The notes: generated by a model not told the origin, from the letters alone. Shown: positions 1 to 7,345, counted from the first letter of the stretch. The stretch is DNA of 32,340 nt from an uncultured Prevotella sp. (GCA_905233985.1 CAJOFA010000028.1:1-32340); one strand, 5' to 3'. A program made the numbers and translations.

Positions 1-432
1 AACTTCTCGTTCTTGCGCTTGGGCGGACGGCCTATGCGCTTGCCGTTCTTGCTCTTCTTCGCAGGATGCTTCTCCCTGTACATCTTCCTGTTCCTGGCAT
101 TCCGCTCCTGTCGTTTCTTGAACTCGCGCTCCTGCCTTTTCACCTCCGTAGTGTTGGCCCGCTTGAGCTTCATGCGCATAGCGTCAAGCCCCTTCGTGCC
201 GTAGAGCTGCATGACGTGGAACAGGTCTATCACTATCTCTGCCTGAGGGAACTCCTTCCTCACGATGCCCATCATGCTGTCGGAGAAGTCCATCGTCACC
301 TCCTTGACCTTCTGGCGGCTCTTCAGGGGTATCTTGTCCAGATGCCCCTTGACAGCAGCGATGAGCGTACCCTTCTTGCAATGCCCGTCCTTGTTGGAGA
401 GGAAGGTGAACAGGGCATGGTGCAGCATCGTC
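1..432 (-). pseudogene. ISAon1/ISL3-type transposase, 5'-truncated fragment running off the left edge
   Basis: Read on the minus strand from about 432 leftwards there is one open frame without a stop to the window edge. It begins MLHHALFTFLSNKDGHCKKG and contains VKEVTMDFSDSMMGIVRKEF and IVIDLFHVMQLYG, followed by a very basic tail ending near GRPPKRKNEK. The pattern (an FxTNKxGHxKKGT-like strand, then a DxSxxM helix, then an IVxDxFHV strand) is typical of DDE transposases of the ISAon1/ISL3 group in Bacteroidota. The usual N-terminal part is missing: upstream of 432 this frame reaches a TAG within about 45 bases and the homology stops. The loop between the AAVKG and KIPLKSRQK segments looks shorter than usual. 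It is therefore a remnant, or at least 5'-broken. The 3' end is outside the window, so the true extent is unknown. Confidence 0.75.
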
Positions 433-781
433 TCTCGCAAGCAATACCATTCTTATACTCATTCGCACTACCAGAATCTCTCCACTTCCACATAAAGGAT
501 CAATAACACCATTCTATCATACCCAGAAATTCAGTCCCACCACGTCAGCAGATTATACTCCCTGATAAGGTGGTAGAGGTGGAGGGATTTGGCTACAAAA
601 TTACTAATTCTTTGGCGAAATTGGTTGGATTTCATCCTTCGTTTTCTCGCCTTGACAAAAAGCAAGCTTTCTGTTCATGGCTTAACGAAAACGTTCCTTT
701 TAGTCGAAAATCAGCAAAAAATATATAATTTTCTATGCATTCGCTGCTCGAAAATATGGAAGTTTCAGAAATAATGTCTAT
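433..781. other. Gene-poor stretch with possible tiny gene remnants
   Basis: No intact gene is visible here. Two weak signals exist. On the minus strand at about 430-500 there is NGVIDPLCGSGEILV, resembling motif I of DNA methyltransferases, and a neighbouring frame continues SANEYKNGIACER, as if frameshifted. On the plus strand at about 505-727 an open frame without a start codon includes VEVEGFGYKITNSLAKLVGF and ends SRKSAKNI-stop. It looks protein-like but I do not recognise it. Both could be chance; together with the flanking broken elements they suggest accumulated debris. Confidence 0.35.
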
Positions 782-817
782 CTTTCCTCTATAAACTGAA
801 AACAAATTGCCCGCCAA
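782..817 (-). repeat. Insertion-sequence end remnant, inverted copy of 32164-32200
   Basis: Read on the minus strand this segment is TTGGCGGGCAATTTG, then TTTTC, two variable bases and TTTATAGAGGAAAG. The plus-strand segment 32164-32200 has the same order with one extra G and two changed bases. The latter lies just downstream of a decayed IS110-family transposase, so this copy is probably the orphan end of a related element whose body has been lost. Confidence 0.55.
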
Positions 818-915
818 GGTGACTAAACACGTGCATTGGCTCCCTATAAGCACATGATGCCCGTATCGCTGCTTACGAGAAGCGCGGTGTGGAGGCCTTC
901 GTTCCTGCTTGGAAG

Positions 916-958
916 GGAGGGACCACGAAACTACCGAGTGTTTCGGGGAGGGTACCAG
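916..958. repeat. Hairpin-bearing insertion A within nifJ fragment
   Basis: The segment lies between codons for VPAWK and DNCIQCNQC, which are nearly adjacent in the enzyme family. It contains the inverted repeat CGAAAC (926-931) and GTTTCG (940-945). The length of about 43 nt shifts the frame. The exact left edge is uncertain by a few bases because the original linker is unknown. Confidence 0.5.
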
Positions 959-1147
959 GACAACTGTATCCAGTGTAACCAGTGTGCTTACATCTGTCCT
1001 CACGCTGCTATCCGTCCATTCGTTCTTACTGACGAGGAGCTCACTCAGTTCGATTGTCTCGAGACTCTCGAGATGAAGGCCCCTGCAGCCATGAAGGGTA
1101 TGCACTTTGTTATCGAGCCTTCAGTACTCGACTGTCTGGGTTGCGGC

Positions 1148-1177
1148 CGCTCGAACTTGTTCGCTTGCCAGAGCAAG
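1148..1177. repeat. Hairpin-pair insertion B (30 nt, in frame) within nifJ fragment
   Basis: The segment consists of two consecutive perfect hairpins, CGAAC-TT-GTTCG (1152-1163) and CTTGC-CAGA-GCAAG (1164-1177). It adds exactly ten codons (RSNLFACQSK) inside the DCLGCG/NCADICPGN iron-sulfur motif, where the family has none. Confidence 0.6.
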
Positions 1178-1341
1178 AACTGTGCTGACATCTGCCCAGG
1201 TAATCCTAAGCTGGGTAAGGCCCTCACAATGGTTCCATTCAACCCCGATACTACCGAGAACAAGAAGATGGCTGCCGATTGGGACAAGCTGGTTAAGGTT
1301 CCTTCCAAGCAGGATCTCGTCGACATCCGCAGCAACGTTAA

Positions 1342-1677
<336 letters not shown>

Positions 1678-1886
1678 TGAGTACCAATCGTCTGAAGGAG
1701 CGCGTGGCTAAGCTGCTGCAGGAGATGATCGACGGCAACACCAGCGACGAGTACAAGGCTCTCGCTCAGGAGTGGATCGACAACAAGGAGGATGCCGACA
1801 AGACCAAGGAAATTGCTCTGAAACAGCGCAAGTGCATCGCCGAGGGCGATGCCAAATTCTTTGCAGGCTATACTACCAGATGTTTC

Positions 1887-3173
1887 TTACTCTATCATCC
1901 CAAGTTTCCTCAGCCTTGACGTGATGGCACCGTTGTTACGCTGAAAGAGTAGGGTTAATTCTTCGATGCTTTTCCCCGACTTGTATAGAGTTGCGAGCCT
2001 GGCGTCATCCTCCTTCGTCCATGTGCGATAGGCGTTAGGGTATTTTGCGCGGATTTCTTCCAATGTGCTGACTTTGGACTTCTCTTTCAATGAAATGAAT
2101 TCGCCTGCACTGAACGGAGATTCAGTGGACGGACGGAGGAACGCTACAATGGATATGCTTTTGTCAATAATGGCAGGAATCTCTTTCAGCGGAATGATAT
2201 AGAGCAACTCTGGCTGGCAAGGCTCGCCACCGACGCCTAACACAACCATCACAGGCATTCGGCGCTCGTCGGCAAACTGCTGATAGATGGCAAGTTTGTC
2301 GGATGAGAACAAGTCCTTTTCGATATTCGCTGTCAGCCGTTCCCGCCATTTGCACTCCACAGCAAAACAATGTGACTGCTGATAGCTGAACACGAAGTCG
2401 GGATTGCGGTTGCTCTCCGGGCAGACATCACCAAGAGTTTTATCACCTTGCCATTCTTTCAAAACAAGGTCGCCATCTTCATGGATGTTAAACAACTCCA
2501 ACACATAGTCTTCAAACTCCCGGCCTTTCAATACATCCTCGGGCAATGTAATGGAACGAATGCGTGTATAAATAGCCGGATAGGAGCGATGCAACTGTTT
2601 ATGAATGGCATGGATGCCCATGTCCTCGTAGAACATCCTAAGCAATGTCTTATCTTCACCGACAGTCCAACGATAGCTATGATTATCCGCCTCAGCAGCC
2701 ATCAATGGAGGGTTTTCTTTTATCAGGTAGTCAACATTACTTCTACCTGCTAACAGACCGAATACAGTGCCATTCTTATTGACATATCCGCATACAATAC
2801 CATCACATTTGCTGATGACAAACTCATTCCGTAGCCGTGGCGTGGGTCCTTCCCCTTTTGGCTCATCGCGTTTCAGCACAATGATAAGCAAGCGATTGTC
2901 CCGTAAAGCCCGCTCTATCTGAATATTGTTCTTGTCACGGAACTTGTTCATCACAACGAGGATAGTAGGAATTTGACTGATGAGCAAGGCACGCATCACT
3001 TCCTCCTCCATCTCCGTAGAACTGAAACAGACGATGCAATCTCTCTCCGACAATCCATCTACCCATTGGAACACCTGCCCATACATTTCTATCGGCGTCC
3101 GCTTAGAGCAGAGAAACAATGTTTTCTCCCGCTCCAATAGCTCTTGGTTTCCAATGGTCTCTATAATTTGCAT
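1887..3173 (-). CDS. Predicted DprA/SLOG-like, Myb-like HTH, PD-(D/E)XK nuclease protein
   Basis: A 428-residue protein that appears to combine three kinds of module. Residues about 15-145 resemble the DprA/Smf (SLOG) Rossmann fold: TLFLCSKR, DCIVCFSSTEMEEEVMRAL, TILVVMNKF, RLLIIVLKRDEP, RNEFVISKCDGIVCGYV. Residues about 168-210 (WTVGEDKTLLRMFYEDMGI then AIYTRIRSI) look like a Myb/SANT-type helix-turn-helix. Residues about 217-280 look like a restriction-type nuclease core: GREFEDYV, NPDFVF (D259) and AVECKW (E273, K275), the expected D...ExK arrangement. A second Myb/GcrA-like helix-turn-helix ends the protein (WTKEDDARLATLYKSGKSIE, AITSRLRKLG). There is no signal peptide. It starts 16 nt after the stop of the pRiA4b ORF-3-like gene on the same strand, so they are probably co-transcribed. 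I do not recognise a named family with this whole layout; a role in DNA-targeting defence is an inference from the modules and the neighbourhood. Confidence 0.8.
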   Translation of the reverse strand: MQIIETIGNQELLEREKTLFLCSKRTPIEMYGQVFQWVDGLSERDCIVCFSSTEMEEEVMRALLISQIPTILVVMNKFRDKNNIQIERALRDNRLLIIVLKRDEPKGEGPTPRLRNEFVISKCDGIVCGYVNKNGTVFGLLAGRSNVDYLIKENPPLMAAEADNHSYRWTVGEDKTLLRMFYEDMGIHAIHKQLHRSYPAIYTRIRSITLPEDVLKGREFEDYVLELFNIHEDGDLVLKEWQGDKTLGDVCPESNRNPDFVFSYQQSHCFAVECKWRERLTANIEKDLFSSDKLAIYQQFADERRMPVMVVLGVGGEPCQPELLYIIPLKEIPAIIDKSISIVAFLRPSTESPFSAGEFISLKEKSKVSTLEEIRAKYPNAYRTWTKEDDARLATLYKSGKSIEELTLLFQRNNGAITSRLRKLGMIE

Positions 3174-3189
3174 GGCTTACACTAAAAGT

Positions 3190-4032
3190 TTACATTTCCT
3201 CCTTGATTTCATACCATAACGCTTCCACGTCTTCTTGCAGCCATTCCAAGTCGCAGGCTTCGGGGTCGAAGTCTTTGGGAATGTCATACCACTCCAGGCG
3301 TTCCTTGTCATCGGCAGACTTGCGCTTCTTTTTATTCAGTTCGAGAAGTTCGGCATACCCCCACACACCGCCGCAGTCTTCTGGCGGACAGGCTCCATGG
3401 GCTTTCAGCAACTTGATGACTGGTTCCTCGTCTGGGGCATAGTCACGTGCTCTCTTCACCCACAGGTCGTGTGTCCATGAGTCGCCATAGTCATATTCGA
3501 ACTTCATACGGTCTCCCTTAGGCTGTAACACCATTTCTAATGAAGTCTTTTCGCTGTTCTGATAATGCACACGAGACATGAACCCCATGAAGCTGTTGGC
3601 TTGCTCCTTCATTTCCTTGGAGTTAATATAATTGGTGTTGTTCTTCCCGATGAACTGATACAGGTGCTCGTGCTTCCATCCCATTGCATCGAGTATCACA
3701 AAAGCCAACAGTTCCAAAGTGATGTTAGAGGGAACAACAAGTTCACGCCAGATATTGACAGGAGCATCATTCAATTTGATGCGAATATGGAACTCACGTT
3801 TCGATTTCCCGATAAACTTCTGCTTGGGTAGCGTCAGTCCAAGTAGATAGTCCTCATCGTCAAACCCATTGTTTTCTTCGTCCTCATCGAATTCCTCCTC
3901 CTCATCGTCTTCAGGACTCTCATTCATTTCTTTCATCATGTCCTGAAGCATGGCCCAGAATTCTTTATTAGAGAGAGGCTTTTCTTGTTTATCACTCTTG
4001 TTTGATGTGTTCAGTTTCTTTATTTTAGCCAT
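3190..4032 (-). CDS. Plasmid pRiA4b ORF-3 family protein
   Basis: A 280-residue protein of the pRiA4b ORF-3-like family, also seen as a passenger in IS1096-type elements and often next to mobile DNA; its biochemical role is unknown to me. Diagnostic segments are REFHIRIKLNDAPVNIWREL, LELLAFVILDAMGWKHEHLY, FEYDYGDSWTHDLWV and GACPPEDCGGVWGYAELLEL. A very acidic stretch (residues about 45-65, almost all D/E/N) precedes the domain. I chose the ATG at 4032 (MAKIKKLN) rather than an upstream in-frame ATG at 4212. A TAnnTTTG box (4062-4069) sits 29 nt before 4032, and the upstream extension runs back through that promoter. It is the first gene of a likely two-gene operon with the nuclease-like gene 1887-3173. 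Confidence 0.85.
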   Translation of the reverse strand: MAKIKKLNTSNKSDKQEKPLSNKEFWAMLQDMMKEMNESPEDDEEEEFDEDEENNGFDDEDYLLGLTLPKQKFIGKSKREFHIRIKLNDAPVNIWRELVVPSNITLELLAFVILDAMGWKHEHLYQFIGKNNTNYINSKEMKEQANSFMGFMSRVHYQNSEKTSLEMVLQPKGDRMKFEYDYGDSWTHDLWVKRARDYAPDEEPVIKLLKAHGACPPEDCGGVWGYAELLELNKKKRKSADDKERLEWYDIPKDFDPEACDLEWLQEDVEALWYEIKEEM

Positions 4033-4061
4033 GATTGTGTATTGTTTATGTATTATGAGCG

Positions 4062-4069
4062 CAAAATTA
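4062..4069 (-). promoter_or_regulatory. Promoter -7 box for the 4032-to-1887 operon
   Basis: The minus strand reads TAATTTTG, matching the Bacteroidota -7 consensus TAnnTTTG, 29 nt upstream of the chosen ATG. Confidence 0.55.
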
Positions 4070-4117
4070 GTAATTCTTTTGCAGATTGGCGAATAATCGA
4101 AGGAAAATTCGTGTCTT

Positions 4118-4133
4118 GCGAGATAAATCTCGC
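4118..4133. repeat. Perfect hairpin between divergent promoters
   Basis: GCGAGAT-AA-ATCTCGC is a perfect 7-bp inverted repeat with a 2-nt loop. It lies midway between the two divergent -7 boxes at 4062-4069 and 4194-4201. It could be an operator or another member of the hairpin family in this window. Confidence 0.5.
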
Positions 4134-4193
4134 GAAAACACTTCCGCTCGGCAAAAAAAGAACAAATTCTTCTGTTTTGCGCTCGCTTAATCG

Positions 4194-4201
4194 TATCTTT
4201 G
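4194..4201 (+). promoter_or_regulatory. Promoter -7 box for the XRE antitoxin remnant
   Basis: TATCTTTG matches TAnnTTTG and lies 22 nt before the ATG at 4224. Confidence 0.5.
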
Positions 4202-4223
4202 CACACACACATAAGAACAAGAT

Positions 4224-4539
4224 ATGATTATAGAGACATTAACTAACATCGTGAAGCGGCTGTATTCGGGGAAAACGGCCGTTAATAGCGTGAACGGAAG
4301 GAACTCCAGAACGTGCACGCGCTGAAGAGGCTGCCTGTTCTTTCTATTCTGGACAGATACTTCAGAATGCCCGAAAAGAGGCAAAGATGACACAGGCTGA
4401 ATTGGCAGAGCGGACGCAGACCACCAAATCGTACATTTCAAAACTGGAAAACGGCGTCATCATTCCCAGCGTCGGTGTATTCTATCGCCTCATTGCCGCC
4501 CTGGGGATGAGGGTCGAAGTTGTGAAGCCCGTCTATTAG
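4224..4539 (+). pseudogene. HigA-like XRE-family antitoxin, N-terminal part frameshifted
   Basis: The C-terminal half is a good Cro/C1-type helix-turn-helix: AKMTQAELAERTQTTKSYIS, KLENGVIIPSVGVFYRLIAA, then LGMRVEVVKPVY and a stop. In the same frame upstream are GTPERARAEEAACSFYSGQI and LQNARKE, the expected N-terminal part of HigA-type antitoxins, but this frame meets a TGA at about 4291 and has no start. The ATG at 4224, just after the promoter box, opens a different frame (MIIETLTNIVKRLYSGK) that stops at about 4323. A single frameshift near 4270-4290 would join them. The only in-frame ATG for the HTH is at 4387, giving 50 residues. No toxin gene is adjacent. It is most likely a decayed orphan antitoxin. 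Confidence 0.65.
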
Positions 4540-4558
4540 CTGCCCCTTGCTCAGTTTC

Positions 4559-4592
4559 CTTTGCAAGTATAATGCGACCAAGGTCGAGCGAC
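4559..4592. repeat. Intergenic copy of the hairpin element seen at 1611-1647
   Basis: The segment reads CTTTGCAAG, about 7 nt, then the perfect hairpin CGACC-AA-GGTCG (4575-4586) and AGC. The nifJ insertion at 1611-1647 has CTTTGCAGAG, CGACC-AAA-GGTCG and AGC in the same order and spacing. Confidence 0.5.
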
Positions 4593-4689
4593 CGTTTGGT
4601 ACCATTTTAACGTGAGTTGAAGGGATTTGCAATTCCGACCATCATAATCAAAGGAGGATCCATATCGGGTGCTCTTTTTTTGATTGGCC

Positions 4690-4709
4690 GAGTAATGAGG
4701 TCATTACTC
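4690..4709. repeat. Perfect 9-bp inverted repeat upstream of the methyltransferase gene
   Basis: GAGTAATGA-GG-TCATTACTC is a perfect palindrome with a 2-nt centre. No T-run follows on either strand, so it does not look like a terminator. It could be an operator, such as a C-protein-type site, but no controller gene is seen. The rest of 4593-4860 shows no gene. Confidence 0.45.
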
Positions 4710-4866
4710 CATGTTTCCACCTTGAATGGCCGTTTCAGGACTTTCCGATTAAGTATTTTCAGTTCCAGAGAAAGCTAGAAACTTTACCCCCATATCATTT
4801 CCCCCCAGAAATCCACAAAAATTTAATATTTTTGGCAATAATCACCCGAATTTGGAATAAAATGTG

Positions 4867-4874
4867 TAATTTTG
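4867..4874 (+). promoter_or_regulatory. Promoter -7 box for the methyltransferase gene
   Basis: TAATTTTG fits TAnnTTTG and lies 25 nt before the ATG at 4900. Confidence 0.55.
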
Positions 4875-4899
4875 CACCGTATTTCATCAATAAAGGACA

Positions 4900-6006
4900 A
4901 TGGCAGATAATCAAAAAGACATTCGCACCGTCTCTGTTTTCTCTGGTGCTGGCGGTTTGGACATCGGCGCAATTGAAGCTGGTGCCCATGTGATTTGAGC
5001 CAATGATGTGATGAGGGAGGCCTGCCAGACTTACAGAACGAATATCGGAGAGCATATTGTCTGTGGTGATATAAACGAGAAAAAGAAAGAGTTGGTGGGA
5101 CTCAGCGACATATCACTGGTTATCGGCGGTCCACCATGCCAAGGATTCTCGGTGGCCGGCAAAATGGATGCCAATGACAAGCGGAGCCAGCTCATTTGGA
5201 GCTACCTGTCTGTTTTGGAAATGCTGAAGCCCCGCGCTTTTGTCATGGAAAACGTTAAGGCTCTCGGCACTTTAAAGAAATGGGAGGGAACGCGTAATCT
5301 GCTTATCCATTCCATGCGCAAAATCGGTTATTCCGTAAATTTCATGGTGCTTAATGCAAAGGATTTCGACGTACCTCAAGCTCGCGAACGTATTTTCATC
5401 GTTGGGTTCCGTGGCGACTCTGCTGTTGTTCCAGACTTATATAAAATGATTGAACCCTACCGTAAACCAACGAAGACTGTGAGAGAAGTACTCTTGACAC
5501 TCGACAAGGCTGGAACGGGCAATAATCAGGATGTGTGTCGTGCCAAAATCACGCTTGCTACGCATCCCGTATTGCGCAAGACTCCATACGCTGGCATGAT
5601 TTTCAACGGTCTGGGCCGTCCGCTCCGACTTGACAGCTATTCGGCTACACTGCCCGCGTCCATGGGCGAAAATAAAACGCCAATCATTGATGAGAATGAA
5701 CTCTATAATCAAGCTGAGCCGTGGGTGAACTCCTATTTCGAGAGTCTCGTCAAAGACCCGAAAGTTCCTTTCACGACAGTTGTGCCTGATTATATCCGTC
5801 GACTTACTGTTGCCGAAGCAGCACTCATTCAGACATTCCCACGCGACTACAAATTCCAAGGCTCACAGTCGATGAAGTACACGCAGATTGGCAATGCCGT
5901 TCCCTGCAATTTAGGAAAGGCAGTAGTGAAGATGGTAATAGACGTGCTGAACGGAAAGTCTCAGATGATTCGTTCTTCCCAAACACTTAGTTTAGAATTT
6001 GATTAA
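4900..6006 (+). pseudogene. DNA (cytosine-5) methyltransferase with an in-frame TGA at codon 33
   Basis: A type II C5 DNA methyltransferase; the full frame is 369 codons. From the ATG at 4900 the frame gives VSVFSGAGGLDIGA (motif I, SAM binding), then at 4996-4998 a TGA exactly where the family has Trp or Phe (VI-x-ANDVM). The same frame continues to 6006 with PPCQGFS (motif IV, catalytic Cys at about residue 80), FVMENVKAL (motif VI), VPQARERIFIVGF (motif VIII) and the C-terminal motifs LTVAEAALIQTFP and QIGNAVPC. Translation from the next ATG (5008) would lack motif I and should be inactive. It could be a nonsense mutation, a sequencing error or suppression; no other gene here uses internal TGA. 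It is followed after 8 nt by the endonuclease gene, forming an R-M pair. Target site unknown. Confidence 0.85.
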
Positions 6007-6014
6007 AGCATAAT

Positions 6015-6104
6015 ATGGACTTTGAGAAACTTCACAAGAAAGCCGCCAAGCGGAAGAACAGTTTTGTAGAGGCTCGCATTGAAAAGACTTTGCATGATAA
6101 GTAA
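6015..6104 (+). pseudogene. N-terminal fragment of the type II restriction endonuclease
   Basis: A 29-codon frame starts 8 nt after the methyltransferase stop: MDFEKLHKKAAKRKNSFVEA, then RIEKTLHDK and TAA. The stop coincides with the start of a repeat-rich insertion (about 6102-6246), after which an open frame resumes with ICRNPKVKAPIRYLMSGL. I infer that both belong to one endonuclease gene. Confidence 0.5.
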
Positions 6105-6140
6105 CTATTCATATTTAGTTTATACAAATAATTGTTTTTC

Positions 6141-6246
6141 ACCACGAATTTCACGAATTTCACGAATTTCACGAATTGCTGCGCATAGTAGCATAACTCA
6201 ATACTCCTGACGCATCAAAATTCGTTTAATTCGTGAAATTCGTGGT
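6141..6246. repeat. Palindromic repeat with 9-bp tandem units splitting the endonuclease gene
   Basis: The left arm has four head-to-tail 9-bp units CACGAATTT (6143-6178, the last ending in G). The right arm (6219-6246) is their inverted counterpart. The outer 19 bases ACCACGAATTTCACGAATT (6141-6159) pair perfectly with 6228-6246. The loop between arms is about 40 nt. The element separates the two endonuclease fragments and contributes stop codons. Confidence 0.7.
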
Positions 6247-7273
6247 TTTAGTTCACTTACTTATTTGTCGCAATCCCAAAGTAAAGGCTCCTATCCGTTA
6301 CCTGATGTCTGGATTGGTTGCCAAGATTGAGAAACCTCACATCAATCTTCGCAAGCCGACCACCGCCTTGGGAGGTAACGATGCCTACGAAGGCCGTGGA
6401 TATGATGAGAGGATTATTGAGCCATACGTGCTGAAATACCAGCTTCCCTGCAATGCTACGACAGCATTCCTCACACCTTCATTCAGAACAATAAACCGCC
6501 CCTTGGCGCGTGAAATGTTTGACAACAGCCGTCCGCCAGAACCCTATCATCAGATGATGGATGTCATAGATTATGTGGAGCTATATCCCGAAAAGGCCGA
6601 ACTTGTTCTGTTGGAAATCATCAGGAACCTAATCGTTATCAAGGCAGAAAACGAACAGCGCCTTCAAGAGCAACTTGCACAGATTAAGGCAGGCAGTGAC
6701 GCCATAACACTATCTTCCGAGGAAATCGTTGCCCTTATAGAGCAACATCTTCATTGCAAGAACTCCAGTCGTTTACCAGTACTCATTGTTGCAGCGGCTT
6801 ATGCTTCAGTAAAAGATTTGATAGGAGAACAGGCCAAGGACCTGCTATCGCATCAAGCAGCAGAGCGCCAGACGGGAGCCATGGGTGACGTTGAAATCAC
6901 GCTTCTGACAGAAGAGAATACCATCACCTGCTATGAAATGAAAAACAAGGCAGTGCTGAAGACAGACATTGAGAAAGGTATTGAGAAAATCGGAAAGCAC
7001 GGCTCGCGCATTGATAACTACATCTTCATTACCACCGAGCCGATAGACCGTGAAGTCAATGACTATGCGAAGAGCCTTTATCGTGAGATGGGCATAGAGA
7101 TTGTCATTCTCGATTGCCTCGGATTCCTTCGTCATTTCTTGCATTTCTTCCACCGTCGCCGTATCCAGTTCCTTGACAACTACCAAGACTTGGTTCTGAA
7201 AGAGCCGACAAGTTCCGTGTCTCAGGCATTGAAAGACGCTTTCCTCGCCTTGAGAGTAGCAGCTCAGGAATAA
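6233..7273 (+). CDS. Type II restriction endonuclease, main part (possibly SacI-like)
   Basis: A 346-codon frame that follows the C5 methyltransferase. The protein-like part starts at about 6266 with ICRNPKVKAPIRYLMSGLVA, then RGYDERIIEPYV, KYQLPCNATTAFLTPSFR and later GDVEITLLTEENTITCYEMK and RIDNYIFITTEPIDREV. The D-(x)n-EMK arrangement (VEITLL...CYEMKNK) fits a PD-(D/E)XK-type nuclease core. The sequence reminds me of the SacI endonuclease family, but I cannot verify this. The nominal GTG start at 6233 lies inside the right arm of a repeat, so it is unlikely to be the native start; the original N-terminus appears to be the fragment 6015-6104. An internal ATG at 6305 (MSGLVAKIEK) could give a shortened protein. 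It is probably inactive, which fits a damaged partner methyltransferase. Confidence 0.7.
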   Translation: MKFVVLVHLLICRNPKVKAPIRYLMSGLVAKIEKPHINLRKPTTALGGNDAYEGRGYDERIIEPYVLKYQLPCNATTAFLTPSFRTINRPLAREMFDNSRPPEPYHQMMDVIDYVELYPEKAELVLLEIIRNLIVIKAENEQRLQEQLAQIKAGSDAITLSSEEIVALIEQHLHCKNSSRLPVLIVAAAYASVKDLIGEQAKDLLSHQAAERQTGAMGDVEITLLTEENTITCYEMKNKAVLKTDIEKGIEKIGKHGSRIDNYIFITTEPIDREVNDYAKSLYREMGIEIVILDCLGFLRHFLHFFHRRRIQFLDNYQDLVLKEPTSSVSQALKDAFLALRVAAQE

Positions 7274-7282
7274 AACTATGTA

Positions 7283-7345
7283 GCGGGAACCCGCGCCGAC
7301 ATCCTCGGCCTCCGGCCATTCCCGAGCAAGCTTGCCTACCCGTAG
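7283..7345. repeat. String of consecutive short hairpins
   Basis: In 63 bases there are GCGGG-AA-CCCGC (7283-7294), GCCGA-CATCC-TCGGC (7295-7309), GGCC-TCC-GGCC (7307-7317), GCAAGCTTGC (7326-7335) and CTAC-CC-GTAG (7336-7345). GGGAA (7285-7289) can also pair with TTCCC (7319-7323). The remaining intergenic stretch to 7590 has no recognisable gene; it contains further small palindromes such as ATCGCGCGAT near 7560. Confidence 0.55.

Noticed and set aside
66..506. Long plus-strand open frame opposite the transposase fragment
   Set aside because: It is the complement shadow of the minus-strand transposase, which has recognisable family motifs; the plus translation has none.
632..1105. Minus-strand 157-codon frame
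   Set aside because: It overlaps the nifJ fragment in antisense, and its translation shows no motif.
4033..4212. 60-residue N-terminal extension of the pRiA4b ORF-3-like protein
   Set aside because: The extension runs through the -7 box and the intergenic palindrome, and the family does not have it.
4670..4709. Intrinsic terminator at the GAGTAATGA palindrome
   Set aside because: The T-run lies on the wrong side (before the hairpin on the plus strand) with AT-rich arms and no run after; an operator is as likely.
4996..4998. TGA read as tryptophan (alternative genetic code)
   Set aside because: Other genes here use TGA as a normal stop (for example the ABC subunit ending at 16490) and TGG for Trp throughout, so a local mutation is more likely.
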